From assembly GCA_964442345.1 (NCBI GenBank), contig CAYTZD010000006.1, forward strand, positions 1 through 38,001: a stretch of DNA of 38,001 nucleotides, in the 5' to 3' direction. The translations under genes and the position numbers were made by a program. The notes below the pieces were generated by a model. It made no database searches and was not told the DNA's origin. It saw only the letters and a list, made by a program, of their open reading frames with translations. Origin of the DNA: Hippea sp964442345 (GTDB lineage Bacteria > Campylobacterota_A > Desulfurellia > Desulfurellales > Hippeaceae). Position 1 is the first letter of the stretch. Every line of letters starts with the position of its first letter. Of this stretch, positions 25,189 through 32,656 are shown piece after piece.

Positions 25189-26584
25189 TTATAAACTTCT
25201 CCACCTGTTTTAAAATTGTATCCTTTATTCTATTGAGATTGTCTTCTGTATCTGCCTCAAACCTTAAAACCAATACAGGTTGCGTATTGCTTGCCCTTAG
25301 AAGTCCAAACCCATATTCTGTTTTAAACCTTATGCCATCTATTGTATCTATTCGTACTATATTTAGTTGATCCTTGTTTTCTTCAAGATACGCCTTCGTT
25401 TTCTCTATAACCTTCTGCTTTTTATCTTCTGGGCAGTCTATCCTTATCTCTGGTGTGTTGTAAACCTTCGGTAGGCTATTTTTCCACTTTATAAGGTCTA
25501 ACTTCTCCCTTGTTATTATCTCAACAAGTCTTAGTGATACATAAATTGCATCATCATAGCCAAAATACCTATCACCCATAAAGATATGTCCGCTCATCTC
25601 TCCAGCTAATGGTGCATTCTCTTCTTTCATTTTTGCCTTTATAAGAGAGTGTCCCGTCTTATACATTATCGGCTTGCAGCCTATCTCTTCCATCTTTTTA
25701 AATATGGCATCAGAACATTTAACATCTGCAACGACCTTAACACCCTTTTGGGTTTTTGCTAAATCTTCAGCAAGAAGAAGCAGAAGCTGGTCGCCCCACA
25801 AAATATCTCCATTCTTTAAAACAACACCTATCCTATCACCATCTCCATCATATCCTATGCCCACATCGTAATCTTCTTCGGCTAAAACCCTTTTTAAGTC
25901 AACCAGATTTTTCTCAACTGTTGGATCTGGATGATGATTGGGAAAGTTGCCGTCTGGTTCTATATACAAACCCTTAGTCTCATATCCCAAACTTGTAAAT
26001 ATGTCATATGCCACAAATCCTGCAACGCCGTTTCCAGCATCAAGGACAACCTTAGGTTTTTCTTCTATATCCTTTAGATAACCAAACTGAATCATCATAA
26101 ACTCTTTGTACTTTGTAAGTATATCTACTTCTTCGATTAACTCTTTGGCTTTGCAGTTTTCATCTATATTTATATCCTTCATTATCTCGTATATCTCTTG
26201 GATCTGAGAACCAAAAATCGTATTTGTCTTTACAGAAAGCTTAAAGCCGTTGTATTCGGAAGGGTTATGGGATGCCGTTATCATAATGCCACCATCAACA
26301 TCAAGATTAAAAAGAGAAAAGTACTGAACAGGCGTTGGCACCATTCCTATATTTAAGACTTCAATATTTTCGCAGTTCAACCCTTTACTTAAAGCCTTTA
26401 AGATCTCAACAGAAGAGTTCCTTGCATCATATCCAACACTTATTCTGCCTTTTTGTATATTCAACTTCTCCTTTAAAAATTTACCAAAAGCAACACCCAA
26501 TCCGAAGGCAAACTTTTTATCTATGGTTTTGTTCCATATCCCTCTTATGTCGTATTCACGAAAAACGCTTTTATCTACTTTCAT
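25181..26584 (-). CDS. manB: Phosphomannomutase/phosphoglucomutase (AlgC/ManB type)
   Basis: Interconverts hexose 1- and 6-phosphates (mannose and/or glucose) for surface polysaccharide and storage carbon. The 467-aa protein has the four expected elements: the phosphoserine loop TASHNPSEYNGFK (S105 is the catalytic Ser), the metal loop DGDGDR (246-251), the sugar-specificity loop GEMSGH (328-333), and the phosphate-binding RASNTQPVLVLRFEA near the C terminus. GEMSGH favours a dual-specificity PMM/PGM over phosphoglucosamine mutase. GGAGG precedes the ATG. It is the first gene of the operon with mqnE and mqnC, a pairing without an obvious functional link. Confidence 0.9.
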   Translation of the reverse strand: MKVDKSVFREYDIRGIWNKTIDKKFAFGLGVAFGKFLKEKLNIQKGRISVGYDARNSSVEILKALSKGLNCENIEVLNIGMVPTPVQYFSLFNLDVDGGIMITASHNPSEYNGFKLSVKTNTIFGSQIQEIYEIMKDINIDENCKAKELIEEVDILTKYKEFMMIQFGYLKDIEEKPKVVLDAGNGVAGFVAYDIFTSLGYETKGLYIEPDGNFPNHHPDPTVEKNLVDLKRVLAEEDYDVGIGYDGDGDRIGVVLKNGDILWGDQLLLLLAEDLAKTQKGVKVVADVKCSDAIFKKMEEIGCKPIMYKTGHSLIKAKMKEENAPLAGEMSGHIFMGDRYFGYDDAIYVSLRLVEIITREKLDLIKWKNSLPKVYNTPEIRIDCPEDKKQKVIEKTKAYLEENKDQLNIVRIDTIDGIRFKTEYGFGLLRASNTQPVLVLRFEADTEDNLNRIKDTILKQVEKFINE

Positions 26585-26614
26585 ACTTTCCTCCGATAGA
26601 AAATTTCAAAGACA

Positions 26615-26642
26615 ATATTACATAAAGCCATATTTTTTTCAA
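26615..26642 (-). promoter_or_regulatory. Possible promoter of the manB-mqnE-mqnC operon
   Basis: On the minus strand TTGAAA (26642-26637), 16 bases, then TAATAT (26620-26615). The leader to the manB ATG at 26584 would be about 24 bases and contains a GGAGG Shine-Dalgarno. Confidence 0.5.
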
Positions 26643-26730
26643 ATATTAAAGTCCACCAAAAAAGAGAAATCGGCAATATCAAGATAAACAAAGGCAAAAA
26701 CATTTTAACATTTCCTTTGCAAGATTAAGT

Positions 26731-26755
26731 AAATATTTCAATATTTAGAAATATT
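26731..26755. repeat. AT-rich overlapping palindromes upstream of the carboxylase promoter
   Basis: AATATTT (26740-26746) and AAATATT (26749-26755) form a palindrome with a 2-base centre. A further AAATATTTC (26731-26739) can pair with GAAATATT (26748-26755). It lies 36-60 bases upstream of the -35 box of the carboxylase promoter, the usual place of an UP element or activator site. In AT-rich DNA chance remains likely. Confidence 0.4.
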
Positions 26756-26790
26756 CTTTATCGAAGTTAACAAACGGATAAAAAACTTTA

Positions 26791-26819
26791 TTGACACTTC
26801 ATTTGTTTTTGGTTATACT
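26791..26819 (+). promoter_or_regulatory. Strong sigma-70 promoter of the acyl-CoA carboxylase operon
   Basis: TTGACA (26791-26796), exactly 17 bases, then TATACT (26814-26819): six of six and five of six matches to consensus. The expected start near 26826 gives a leader of about 27 bases with AGGAGGG (26839-26845) before the ATG at 26853. High expression is likely. Confidence 0.88.
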
Positions 26820-26852
26820 GGAACACGAAAAATATTATAGGAGGGTGTTCAA

Positions 26853-28397
26853 ATGCGCGACAAGCTGGAAGAACTCAAAAAACTCGAAGAGCAAGCAGAG
26901 TTGGGTGGTGGTTTAGACCGTATCGAGAAGCAGCATGCTCAGGGTAAATTAACTGCCCGTGAGAGAATTAAGTTGTTGCTTGACGAAGGTAGCTTTGTTG
27001 AGCTGGACAAGTTTGTTGTTCACAGATGCACAGACTTTGGAATGGAAAAGAAAAAAATCTTAGGCGATAGTGTCGTTACGGGTTATGGAACGATTGACGG
27101 AAGGCTTGTTTTTGTATTTAGTCAGGACTTTACCGTATTTGGTGGTTCTTTAAGTGGTGCTCATGCTAAGAAAATCTGCAAGATAATGGATCTGGCAGCA
27201 AAGGTTGGCGCACCTGTTATCGGACTTAACGATTCTGGTGGTGCAAGGATTCAAGAAGGTGTTGAATCTTTGGCTGGTTATGCAGACATCTTCTTAAGGA
27301 ATGTTTTAGTATCAGGTGTGATTCCGCAGATTTCAGTAATAATGGGTCCAACGGCTGGTGGTGCTGTTTATTCACCTGCTGTTACAGACTTCACTATTAT
27401 GGTTAAAAATACAAGCTTTATGTTCATTACAGGTCCTGATGTTATTGAAGCTGTTACAGGCGAGAAAATAACAAAGGAAGATTTGGGTGGTGCTGAAGTT
27501 CACACAACAAAAACGCAGGTTGCTCACTTTGCAGCAGAAAATGACGAAGATGCATTGATGTTAGTAAGAGAGCTTCTGCAGTTTATACCACAGAACAATA
27601 TGGAAGATCCACCATACAAACCAACAGACGATCCACCAAACAGAAGAGAAGAATCCATCTATGATTTGGTTCCAGCCGATCCAAATAAACCATACAACAT
27701 AAAAGACTTAATCAAAAAGGTTGTTGATGATAATTACTTCTTTGAGATTCAGGAGAATTATGCAAAGAATATCGTTATCGGTTTTGCAAGATTGGGCGGA
27801 AGAAGTGTAGGTATTGTTGCAAATCAGCCACAGTTCTTCGCTGGTGCATTGGATTACAAAGCAGCCATTAAAGCCGCAAGATTCGTAAGATTCTGCGACG
27901 CTTTCAATATTCCTATTATAACATTCGAAGACCAGCCAGGATATATGCCAGGTGTTGCTCAAGAGCACAACGGCGTTATCATTCACGGTGCAAAACTGCT
28001 TTATGCATACGCTGAAGCTACAGTTCCAAAGATTACACTAATCGTAAGAAAGGCATACGGTGGCGCATACGATGTTTTAGGTTCTAAACACTTCAGGGCT
28101 GACATCAACTATGCTTATCCTATTGCTGAAGTTGCAGTTATGGGACCTGATGGTGCCGTTAACATTCTTTATAGAAAAGAGCTCGCAGAAGCTGAAAATC
28201 CTGTCCAAAAGAAAGCAGAGCTTGTCCAGATGTATAGAGATAAGTTCGCTAATCCTTATGTTGCTGCTGGATTGGGTTATATCGATGAGATTATTGATCC
28301 AGCAGATACAAGGCTTAAACTCATTCAGGCACTTGAAGTAACCAAGAACAAGAGAGAATCCAATCCACAAAAGAAACACGGAAACATTCCGCTATAA
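26853..28397 (+). CDS. pccB: Acyl-CoA carboxylase carboxyltransferase subunit (propionyl-CoA carboxylase beta type)
   Basis: Transfers carboxyl between biotin and an acyl-CoA, probably propionyl-CoA giving methylmalonyl-CoA. The 514-aa protein has two crotonase-like halves, as usual. Typical segments are GKLTARERIKLLLDEGSF, DFTVFGGSLSG, LNDSGGARIQEGVESLAGY (oxyanion site of half one), GPTAGGAVYSPA, FEDQPGYMPG, and the second-half site RKAYGGAYDVLGSKH. It ends in KKHGNIPL, the family's C terminus. Where PccB usually has Asp in PG-x-DQEH it has Ala (GVAQEHNG), a position linked to acyl-chain choice, so acetyl-CoA or decarboxylase-type use cannot be excluded. It heads a three-gene operon with a strong promoter. 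Confidence 0.92.
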   Translation: MRDKLEELKKLEEQAELGGGLDRIEKQHAQGKLTARERIKLLLDEGSFVELDKFVVHRCTDFGMEKKKILGDSVVTGYGTIDGRLVFVFSQDFTVFGGSLSGAHAKKICKIMDLAAKVGAPVIGLNDSGGARIQEGVESLAGYADIFLRNVLVSGVIPQISVIMGPTAGGAVYSPAVTDFTIMVKNTSFMFITGPDVIEAVTGEKITKEDLGGAEVHTTKTQVAHFAAENDEDALMLVRELLQFIPQNNMEDPPYKPTDDPPNRREESIYDLVPADPNKPYNIKDLIKKVVDDNYFFEIQENYAKNIVIGFARLGGRSVGIVANQPQFFAGALDYKAAIKAARFVRFCDAFNIPIITFEDQPGYMPGVAQEHNGVIIHGAKLLYAYAEATVPKITLIVRKAYGGAYDVLGSKHFRADINYAYPIAEVAVMGPDGAVNILYRKELAEAENPVQKKAELVQMYRDKFANPYVAAGLGYIDEIIDPADTRLKLIQALEVTKNKRESNPQKKHGNIPL

Positions 28398-28412
28398 AGA
28401 TAGGAGGCAAAC

Positions 28413-29969
28413 ATGTCTAAGTATAAAGAGTTTAAAAAGGTTCTGATAGCCAACAGAGGAGAAATAGCCATCAGGGTTGCCCGTGCCTGTAGAAAAATGG
28501 GCATTGAGACCGTTGCTGTCTATTCCGAAGCAGACAGAAATGCATTACATGTAAGGTATGCAGATGAAGCATACTTTATAGGTCCACCTGCACCTGCTGA
28601 ATCTTATTTAAATATTGATAAAATCGTCGAAGTTGCCGTCAAGTCCGGTTGTGATGCAGTTCACCCGGGATATGGTTTTTTAAGTGAAAATTCAGAGTTT
28701 GTTAAAGCATGTGAGAAAGCTGGCATAACATTTATAGGTCCTAACACAGAATCAATGTATATCTTGGGTGATAAGACAAGAGCAAGACACAAGATGATAG
28801 AAGCTGGTGTCCCTGTTGTGCCGGGAACCAAAGATCCTGTTGAAAGCCTTGAGCATGCTTTAAAGGTTGCCGAAGAAGTTGGCTATCCAATAATGTTTAA
28901 GGCTTCAGCTGGTGGTGGCGGTAAGGGAATGAGACTTATTCGCTCAGCTGAAGAGTTTAAAGAAGTTTACGATTTAGCAAAAGGTGAAGCCTTAAGTGCT
29001 TTTGGCGACGACAGAATGTATATTGAAAAAGCAATAGAAAAACCAAGACATGTTGAGATTCAGATTGCAAGAGATAAACACGGAAATGCAATTCATCTGT
29101 TCGAAAGGGAATGTTCAATTCAGAGAAGACATCAAAAGGTTATAGAAGAATCCCCATCTATGGCAATTAACGACGAAGTAAGACAGAAGATGGGCGAAGC
29201 TGCTATTAGAGCCGTTGCAGCAGCTGGTTATGACAGTGTTGGAACGGTTGAATTCTTGGTCGATAAGGATATGAACTTCTACTTCCTTGAAGTTAACACA
29301 AGGCTTCAGGTTGAGCACCCTGTTACAGAGATGGTAACAGGAATTGACATTGTTAAGCTTCAGATAGAGATAGCAGAAGGTAAACCTATTCCGTTTAAAC
29401 AGGAAGATATAAAGCAGGTTGGACATGCTATAGAATGTAGAATTTATGCAGAAGACCCAGACAACAACTTTATGCCTTCACCAGGAACCATAACGGGATT
29501 AAGAATGCCTGGTGGTCCTGGAGTTAGGGTTGACAGCGGTGTCTATTCAAGAGGCGAAGTGCCACTTTACTATGACCCAATGGTGGCAAAGCTGATAGTA
29601 TGGGATACAGACAGAGAAAACGCTATAGCAAGAATGAAGAGAGCTTTAAGAGAATTTGTAGTTAAAGGCATAAAAACAACAATCCCATTCCATCAGAAGG
29701 TTTTAAGAAACGAAAGCTTTATAAAAGGTGATATAAGCACAGACTTTATAGATAAAGAAGTCTTAGCAGAGCCACAAAAGAGAGAAGGCTCTGTTGAAGT
29801 AGCCATCGCTGCAGCAGCAATCAAGGAGTATCTAAGAGAGAAAGAGTTGGCAAGAAAGGCTCTCGAGTTCAAAGAGACCTGCTCTTATGGCAGTCCGTGG
29901 AAGGAAGCTGGAAGAAGAGCAGCTATGTATGGTGTTAGCTTTGGCGATATTTATAAATATTCAACCTAA
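28413..29969 (+). CDS. Biotin carboxylase subunit of acyl-CoA carboxylase
   Basis: ATP-dependent carboxylation of biotin on the carrier protein. The 518-aa protein shows KKVLIANRGEIAIRVARACR at the N terminus, the ATP-grasp glycine loop GGGGKG (167-172), ERECSIQRRHQKVIEE, and EVNTRLQVEHPVTE (293-306) with the catalytic Glu and Arg. The catalytic core ends near 450. A further 60-odd residues, helical and Ala/Lys/Glu-rich, form a C-terminal extension absent from plain AccC and more like the biotin carboxylase subunits of multi-acyl-CoA or pyruvate carboxylases. GGAGG precedes the ATG, 15 bases after pccB. No covalent biotin domain is fused; it is the next gene. Confidence 0.92.
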   Translation: MSKYKEFKKVLIANRGEIAIRVARACRKMGIETVAVYSEADRNALHVRYADEAYFIGPPAPAESYLNIDKIVEVAVKSGCDAVHPGYGFLSENSEFVKACEKAGITFIGPNTESMYILGDKTRARHKMIEAGVPVVPGTKDPVESLEHALKVAEEVGYPIMFKASAGGGGKGMRLIRSAEEFKEVYDLAKGEALSAFGDDRMYIEKAIEKPRHVEIQIARDKHGNAIHLFERECSIQRRHQKVIEESPSMAINDEVRQKMGEAAIRAVAAAGYDSVGTVEFLVDKDMNFYFLEVNTRLQVEHPVTEMVTGIDIVKLQIEIAEGKPIPFKQEDIKQVGHAIECRIYAEDPDNNFMPSPGTITGLRMPGGPGVRVDSGVYSRGEVPLYYDPMVAKLIVWDTDRENAIARMKRALREFVVKGIKTTIPFHQKVLRNESFIKGDISTDFIDKEVLAEPQKREGSVEVAIAAAAIKEYLREKELARKALEFKETCSYGSPWKEAGRRAAMYGVSFGDIYKYST

Positions 29970-29987
29970 AAAGGAAGGAGTAGTAAG

Positions 29988-30491
29988 ATGTATATAGCAA
30001 CACTTGATAATGTTGAATACAAAGTTGAAGTTAAAGAGTTGGGTGATGACAAATACGAAGTTATAATCGATGATAAGTCTTATATAGTTGATGCCCAGCT
30101 GACAGAAACAAGTGTATATTCTCTGATAGTTAACGGAAAGTCATTTGAGGTCGATTTAGATTACAAAGACGGTGTATATCATGTTCACAACGAAGGCGAC
30201 CTGTTCAAGATCGAAGTAATGGATGAACTAAAGAAGAGAATGCTTGAAAAACGCGGTGGCGGTGGTGGCCTTGAAGGCGCATACACCGTCAAAAGCGAAA
30301 TGCCTGGTAAGGTTATTGAAGTTAAAGTTAAGGTTGATGATGAAGTTAAAGAAGGCGATGTGCTTCTGATTCTTGAATCTATGAAGATGCAAAATGAGAT
30401 AAAATCTCCAAAAGACGGTAAAGTTACTGAAGTCTTTGTCGAAGATGGCGAGACAATTGAAGCTGATGCAAAACTCGTAACAATCGAGTAA
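29988..30491 (+). CDS. Biotin carboxyl carrier protein of acyl-CoA carboxylase
   Basis: Carries biotin between the biotin carboxylase and carboxyltransferase. In the 167 aa an N-terminal beta-rich part (about 1-75) is joined by a glycine-rich linker (RGGGGGLEG, about 89-97) to a C-terminal biotinyl domain. The biotin site is ESMKM with the target Lys at 133, in LILESMKMQNEIKSPKDG. The N-terminal segment probably docks the carrier to the other subunits, as in propionyl-CoA or pyruvate carboxylase carriers. The arrangement suggests an enzyme of separate subunits. It is last in the operon and is followed by a strong terminator. Confidence 0.94.
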   Translation: MYIATLDNVEYKVEVKELGDDKYEVIIDDKSYIVDAQLTETSVYSLIVNGKSFEVDLDYKDGVYHVHNEGDLFKIEVMDELKKRMLEKRGGGGGLEGAYTVKSEMPGKVIEVKVKVDDEVKEGDVLLILESMKMQNEIKSPKDGKVTEVFVEDGETIEADAKLVTIE

Positions 30492-30500
30492 AATTAACCA

Positions 30501-30539
30501 AAGGGCAGGAGACTCAAAACCTGCCCTTTTTATTTTTTT
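30501..30539 (+). terminator. Strong rho-independent terminator of the carboxylase operon
   Basis: The 9-bp GC-containing stem AAGGGCAGG (30501-30509) and CCTGCCCTT (30520-30528) encloses a 10-base loop and is followed by TTTATTTTTTT. The T-run overlaps the stop codon of the convergent binding-protein gene (ends 30538). The minus-strand side has only a poor T-run. Confidence 0.92.
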
Positions 30540-31644
30540 AAGGTTCAAACACTGCCACAGGTTTAAATTTTGCGTTTCTTACTTCCCTTAATACAACAGT
30601 TCTCTTAACGATACCATCTTTTATTATAATCTTTCCTGTGATACCATAAAATGTTGTGTTTCTTATGAATTGAGCAACACTTTTTGGATCTTCGCCAACT
30701 TTCTCTATGGCTTTTACAAGCAGTAAATATGCATCTGCTGCCAAAGCTTCTGGTGAATCTGGAAGTCTATTATATCTCTTCTTAAATAGAGAGATAAACT
30801 TTTTGCTCTCCTCTGACTGTGGAATTAACGGGTCAAAATCATCTGCAAAAATCAAACCTTCAGCTGATGCACCTGCTATCTTTATCAGTGCATAAGAAGA
30901 TGCTGCAGAACCAGCATACAAAGCCGTTTTACACCTTATTGCCTTTAGTTCCCTTAATATCAAGGCTATGGACGAATAATAAGTGGTAAAATAAACAAAA
31001 TCAGGATTTAAGCTTTTTATCTGCGTTGCAAGCACACTAAAATCTGTATCAGAAGAAGATATGTAAAACACCCTTTTTATCTTCCCGCCAAGAAGTTTGA
31101 AATGGTTTAAAAACTCTTTTGTAAGGTCAACGGAATAGTCCTGGTTTAGATCTTCTATTATCACACCAGTGCGTTTGCCAGATGAGAATATGTAATCTGC
31201 CATAATCTTTGCTTGCTGGGCGTTTCCAAAACAGACTCGGGATGCAAATTTACTTTTTTGGGTTAGACCTTTAGCATTTGCCGTCGGTATAACATCAACA
31301 ACACCATTCTTGTCAAAAATTGGCAAAGCCGATAATGCCGCAAAGCTTGCAACAGGCCCTATAACAAACTTTACACCTTCATCTATAAGCTTTTCTGCTG
31401 CAAGTGCTGCAGATTCAGGTTTACTTGCCACATCTTCAAGCATAAGCTGAATTTTTTTACCATTAACACTATCAATTATTTCATGTGCTATTCTTATGCC
31501 CTGCCATTCTATCCTGCCCCATGCTGCAACAGGTCCTGTCATTGAGAGATAAACCCCAATCTTTATTGTCGATTCTGCCATTGACCTTACAGAGAATGAC
31601 AATATAAAAATCAGCAAAAAGAGAAATAAGGTAAGTTTTTTCAT
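30538..31644 (-). CDS. LivK-type periplasmic substrate-binding protein (orphan)
   Basis: Periplasmic binding protein of the branched-chain amino acid (type I) fold, normally the receptor of an ABC importer. The 368-aa protein has a Sec signal peptide (about residues 1-23), then STIKIGVYLSMTGPVAAWG, the family's opening strand and ligand loop. Later segments GVKFVIGPVASFAALSALP and FASRVCFGNAQQAKIMADYIF are typical. The C-terminal region with ALAADAYLLLVKAIEKVGEDP matches LivK domains. GGAGGG precedes the ATG. No permease or ATPase gene is nearby, so the ligand and the importer are unknown; it may serve a transporter elsewhere or act as a sensor. Confidence 0.88.
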   Translation of the reverse strand: MKKLTLFLFLLIFILSFSVRSMAESTIKIGVYLSMTGPVAAWGRIEWQGIRIAHEIIDSVNGKKIQLMLEDVASKPESAALAAEKLIDEGVKFVIGPVASFAALSALPIFDKNGVVDVIPTANAKGLTQKSKFASRVCFGNAQQAKIMADYIFSSGKRTGVIIEDLNQDYSVDLTKEFLNHFKLLGGKIKRVFYISSSDTDFSVLATQIKSLNPDFVYFTTYYSSIALILRELKAIRCKTALYAGSAASSYALIKIAGASAEGLIFADDFDPLIPQSEESKKFISLFKKRYNRLPDSPEALAADAYLLLVKAIEKVGEDPKSVAQFIRNTTFYGITGKIIIKDGIVKRTVVLREVRNAKFKPVAVFEP

Positions 31645-31653
31645 GCTCCCTCC

Positions 31654-32655
31654 TTACTCCCTTTGAGATAGATAGTATAGTTGGTCGAATATCTTGCCTT
31701 TTAGCTCTATATCGTTGGTATTCTTTAGTATGTATTCAAGTATGGCTTCTGCTTTATCAAAGTTGCCAAGCAGCTCATACCCAATAGCAACATCATACAT
31801 CAGCCTATAGTCTAAGTTGTGTTTAAGCATCTTTTCAAGTTCTGCTTCAGTAAAGCTTCCAGACTGAAGAGCATCTAAAAATTTCTCAACATCCTTCCCT
31901 TTTGTTTTGGGTTTTAATATCTCAACCTTAAATGTAAATGGGTGCGGGAAAAAGTCTTTTATAAATGCGTCTGCTATCTTCTCTGCTTGGGTTTTTTGAA
32001 TGTATTTTATCTCGTCTTTTGAAACCTTATATAGTGGCTGGCTGCTGTTGTATAAAATACTATTTATGCTTGAACAGGCATCGACTAAATCGCTTTTTGT
32101 ATATACCTTCTTAAATACATCAACATTCAAGGTTGCAGTCGTTGTTATGGTGGTTCTCTGACAATTTATGTATCTATATAGTGGCTTACATCTTTCTTGA
32201 ATCTGATAGATTTTGTTCTTATACAGATAATAACCTTGCGGATTTTTTAAAGAGTGCGAGATGTGATAGTAAAGTTTGCTTGATATTTTATCTTCCTTTG
32301 AACAGAACACAAGGCCATTTCTTGCAACACAGGTTGCAGCAAAATATTCACATCTCGGCGTATCTTTATAATCAATCTTAACCCTTTTTTTGTAATTTAG
32401 CGTATTGATGCCAGATTCAACCTTCCCTGAAACAGTGCAAACTTTACCCACTCTCTTTATAAGAAAGCCATTTGAAAGCAACTTTTTGTATATAAAGCTT
32501 TTTAAACCCACATTATCGCCTTTTATCTGACCAATCTTAACCGTTTTACATGTAAGGTTCTTATAGTTTCCCTTTTTTATCATCTTAACTTTAACCGTCT
32601 CTGTTGTGCACGAAGAGACCAAAAACAGCATTATCAAAACAAGGATTAGTCTCAT
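31654..32655 (-). CDS. Cysteine-rich outer-envelope lipoprotein with C-terminal TPR-like helices
   Basis: I do not recognise a named family. The 333-aa protein starts with a signal peptide ending in the lipobox LVSSC, with lipidation at C16. Eight further cysteines (36, 73, 102, 109, 118, 156, 165, 194) could form up to four disulphides, suggesting a secreted, oxidised structure. The N-terminal part (about 30-90) resembles the alpha/beta domain of some lipoproteins involved in envelope assembly. The C-terminal 60 residues (LDYRLMYDVAIGYELLGNFDKAEAILEYIL) look like a tetratricopeptide repeat hairpin. GGAGGG precedes the ATG. It lies one base after uvrC and nine before the binding-protein gene, and may act together with that protein. 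Confidence 0.8.
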   Translation of the reverse strand: MRLILVLIMLFLVSSCTTETVKVKMIKKGNYKNLTCKTVKIGQIKGDNVGLKSFIYKKLLSNGFLIKRVGKVCTVSGKVESGINTLNYKKRVKIDYKDTPRCEYFAATCVARNGLVFCSKEDKISSKLYYHISHSLKNPQGYYLYKNKIYQIQERCKPLYRYINCQRTTITTTATLNVDVFKKVYTKSDLVDACSSINSILYNSSQPLYKVSKDEIKYIQKTQAEKIADAFIKDFFPHPFTFKVEILKPKTKGKDVEKFLDALQSGSFTEAELEKMLKHNLDYRLMYDVAIGYELLGNFDKAEAILEYILKNTNDIELKGKIFDQLYYLSQRE

Positions 32656-32656
32656 T

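Noticed and set aside
30538..32655. A complete ABC import operon with the LivK-type protein
   Set aside because: No permease or ATP-binding gene lies nearby; the neighbours are a lipoprotein and uvrC.
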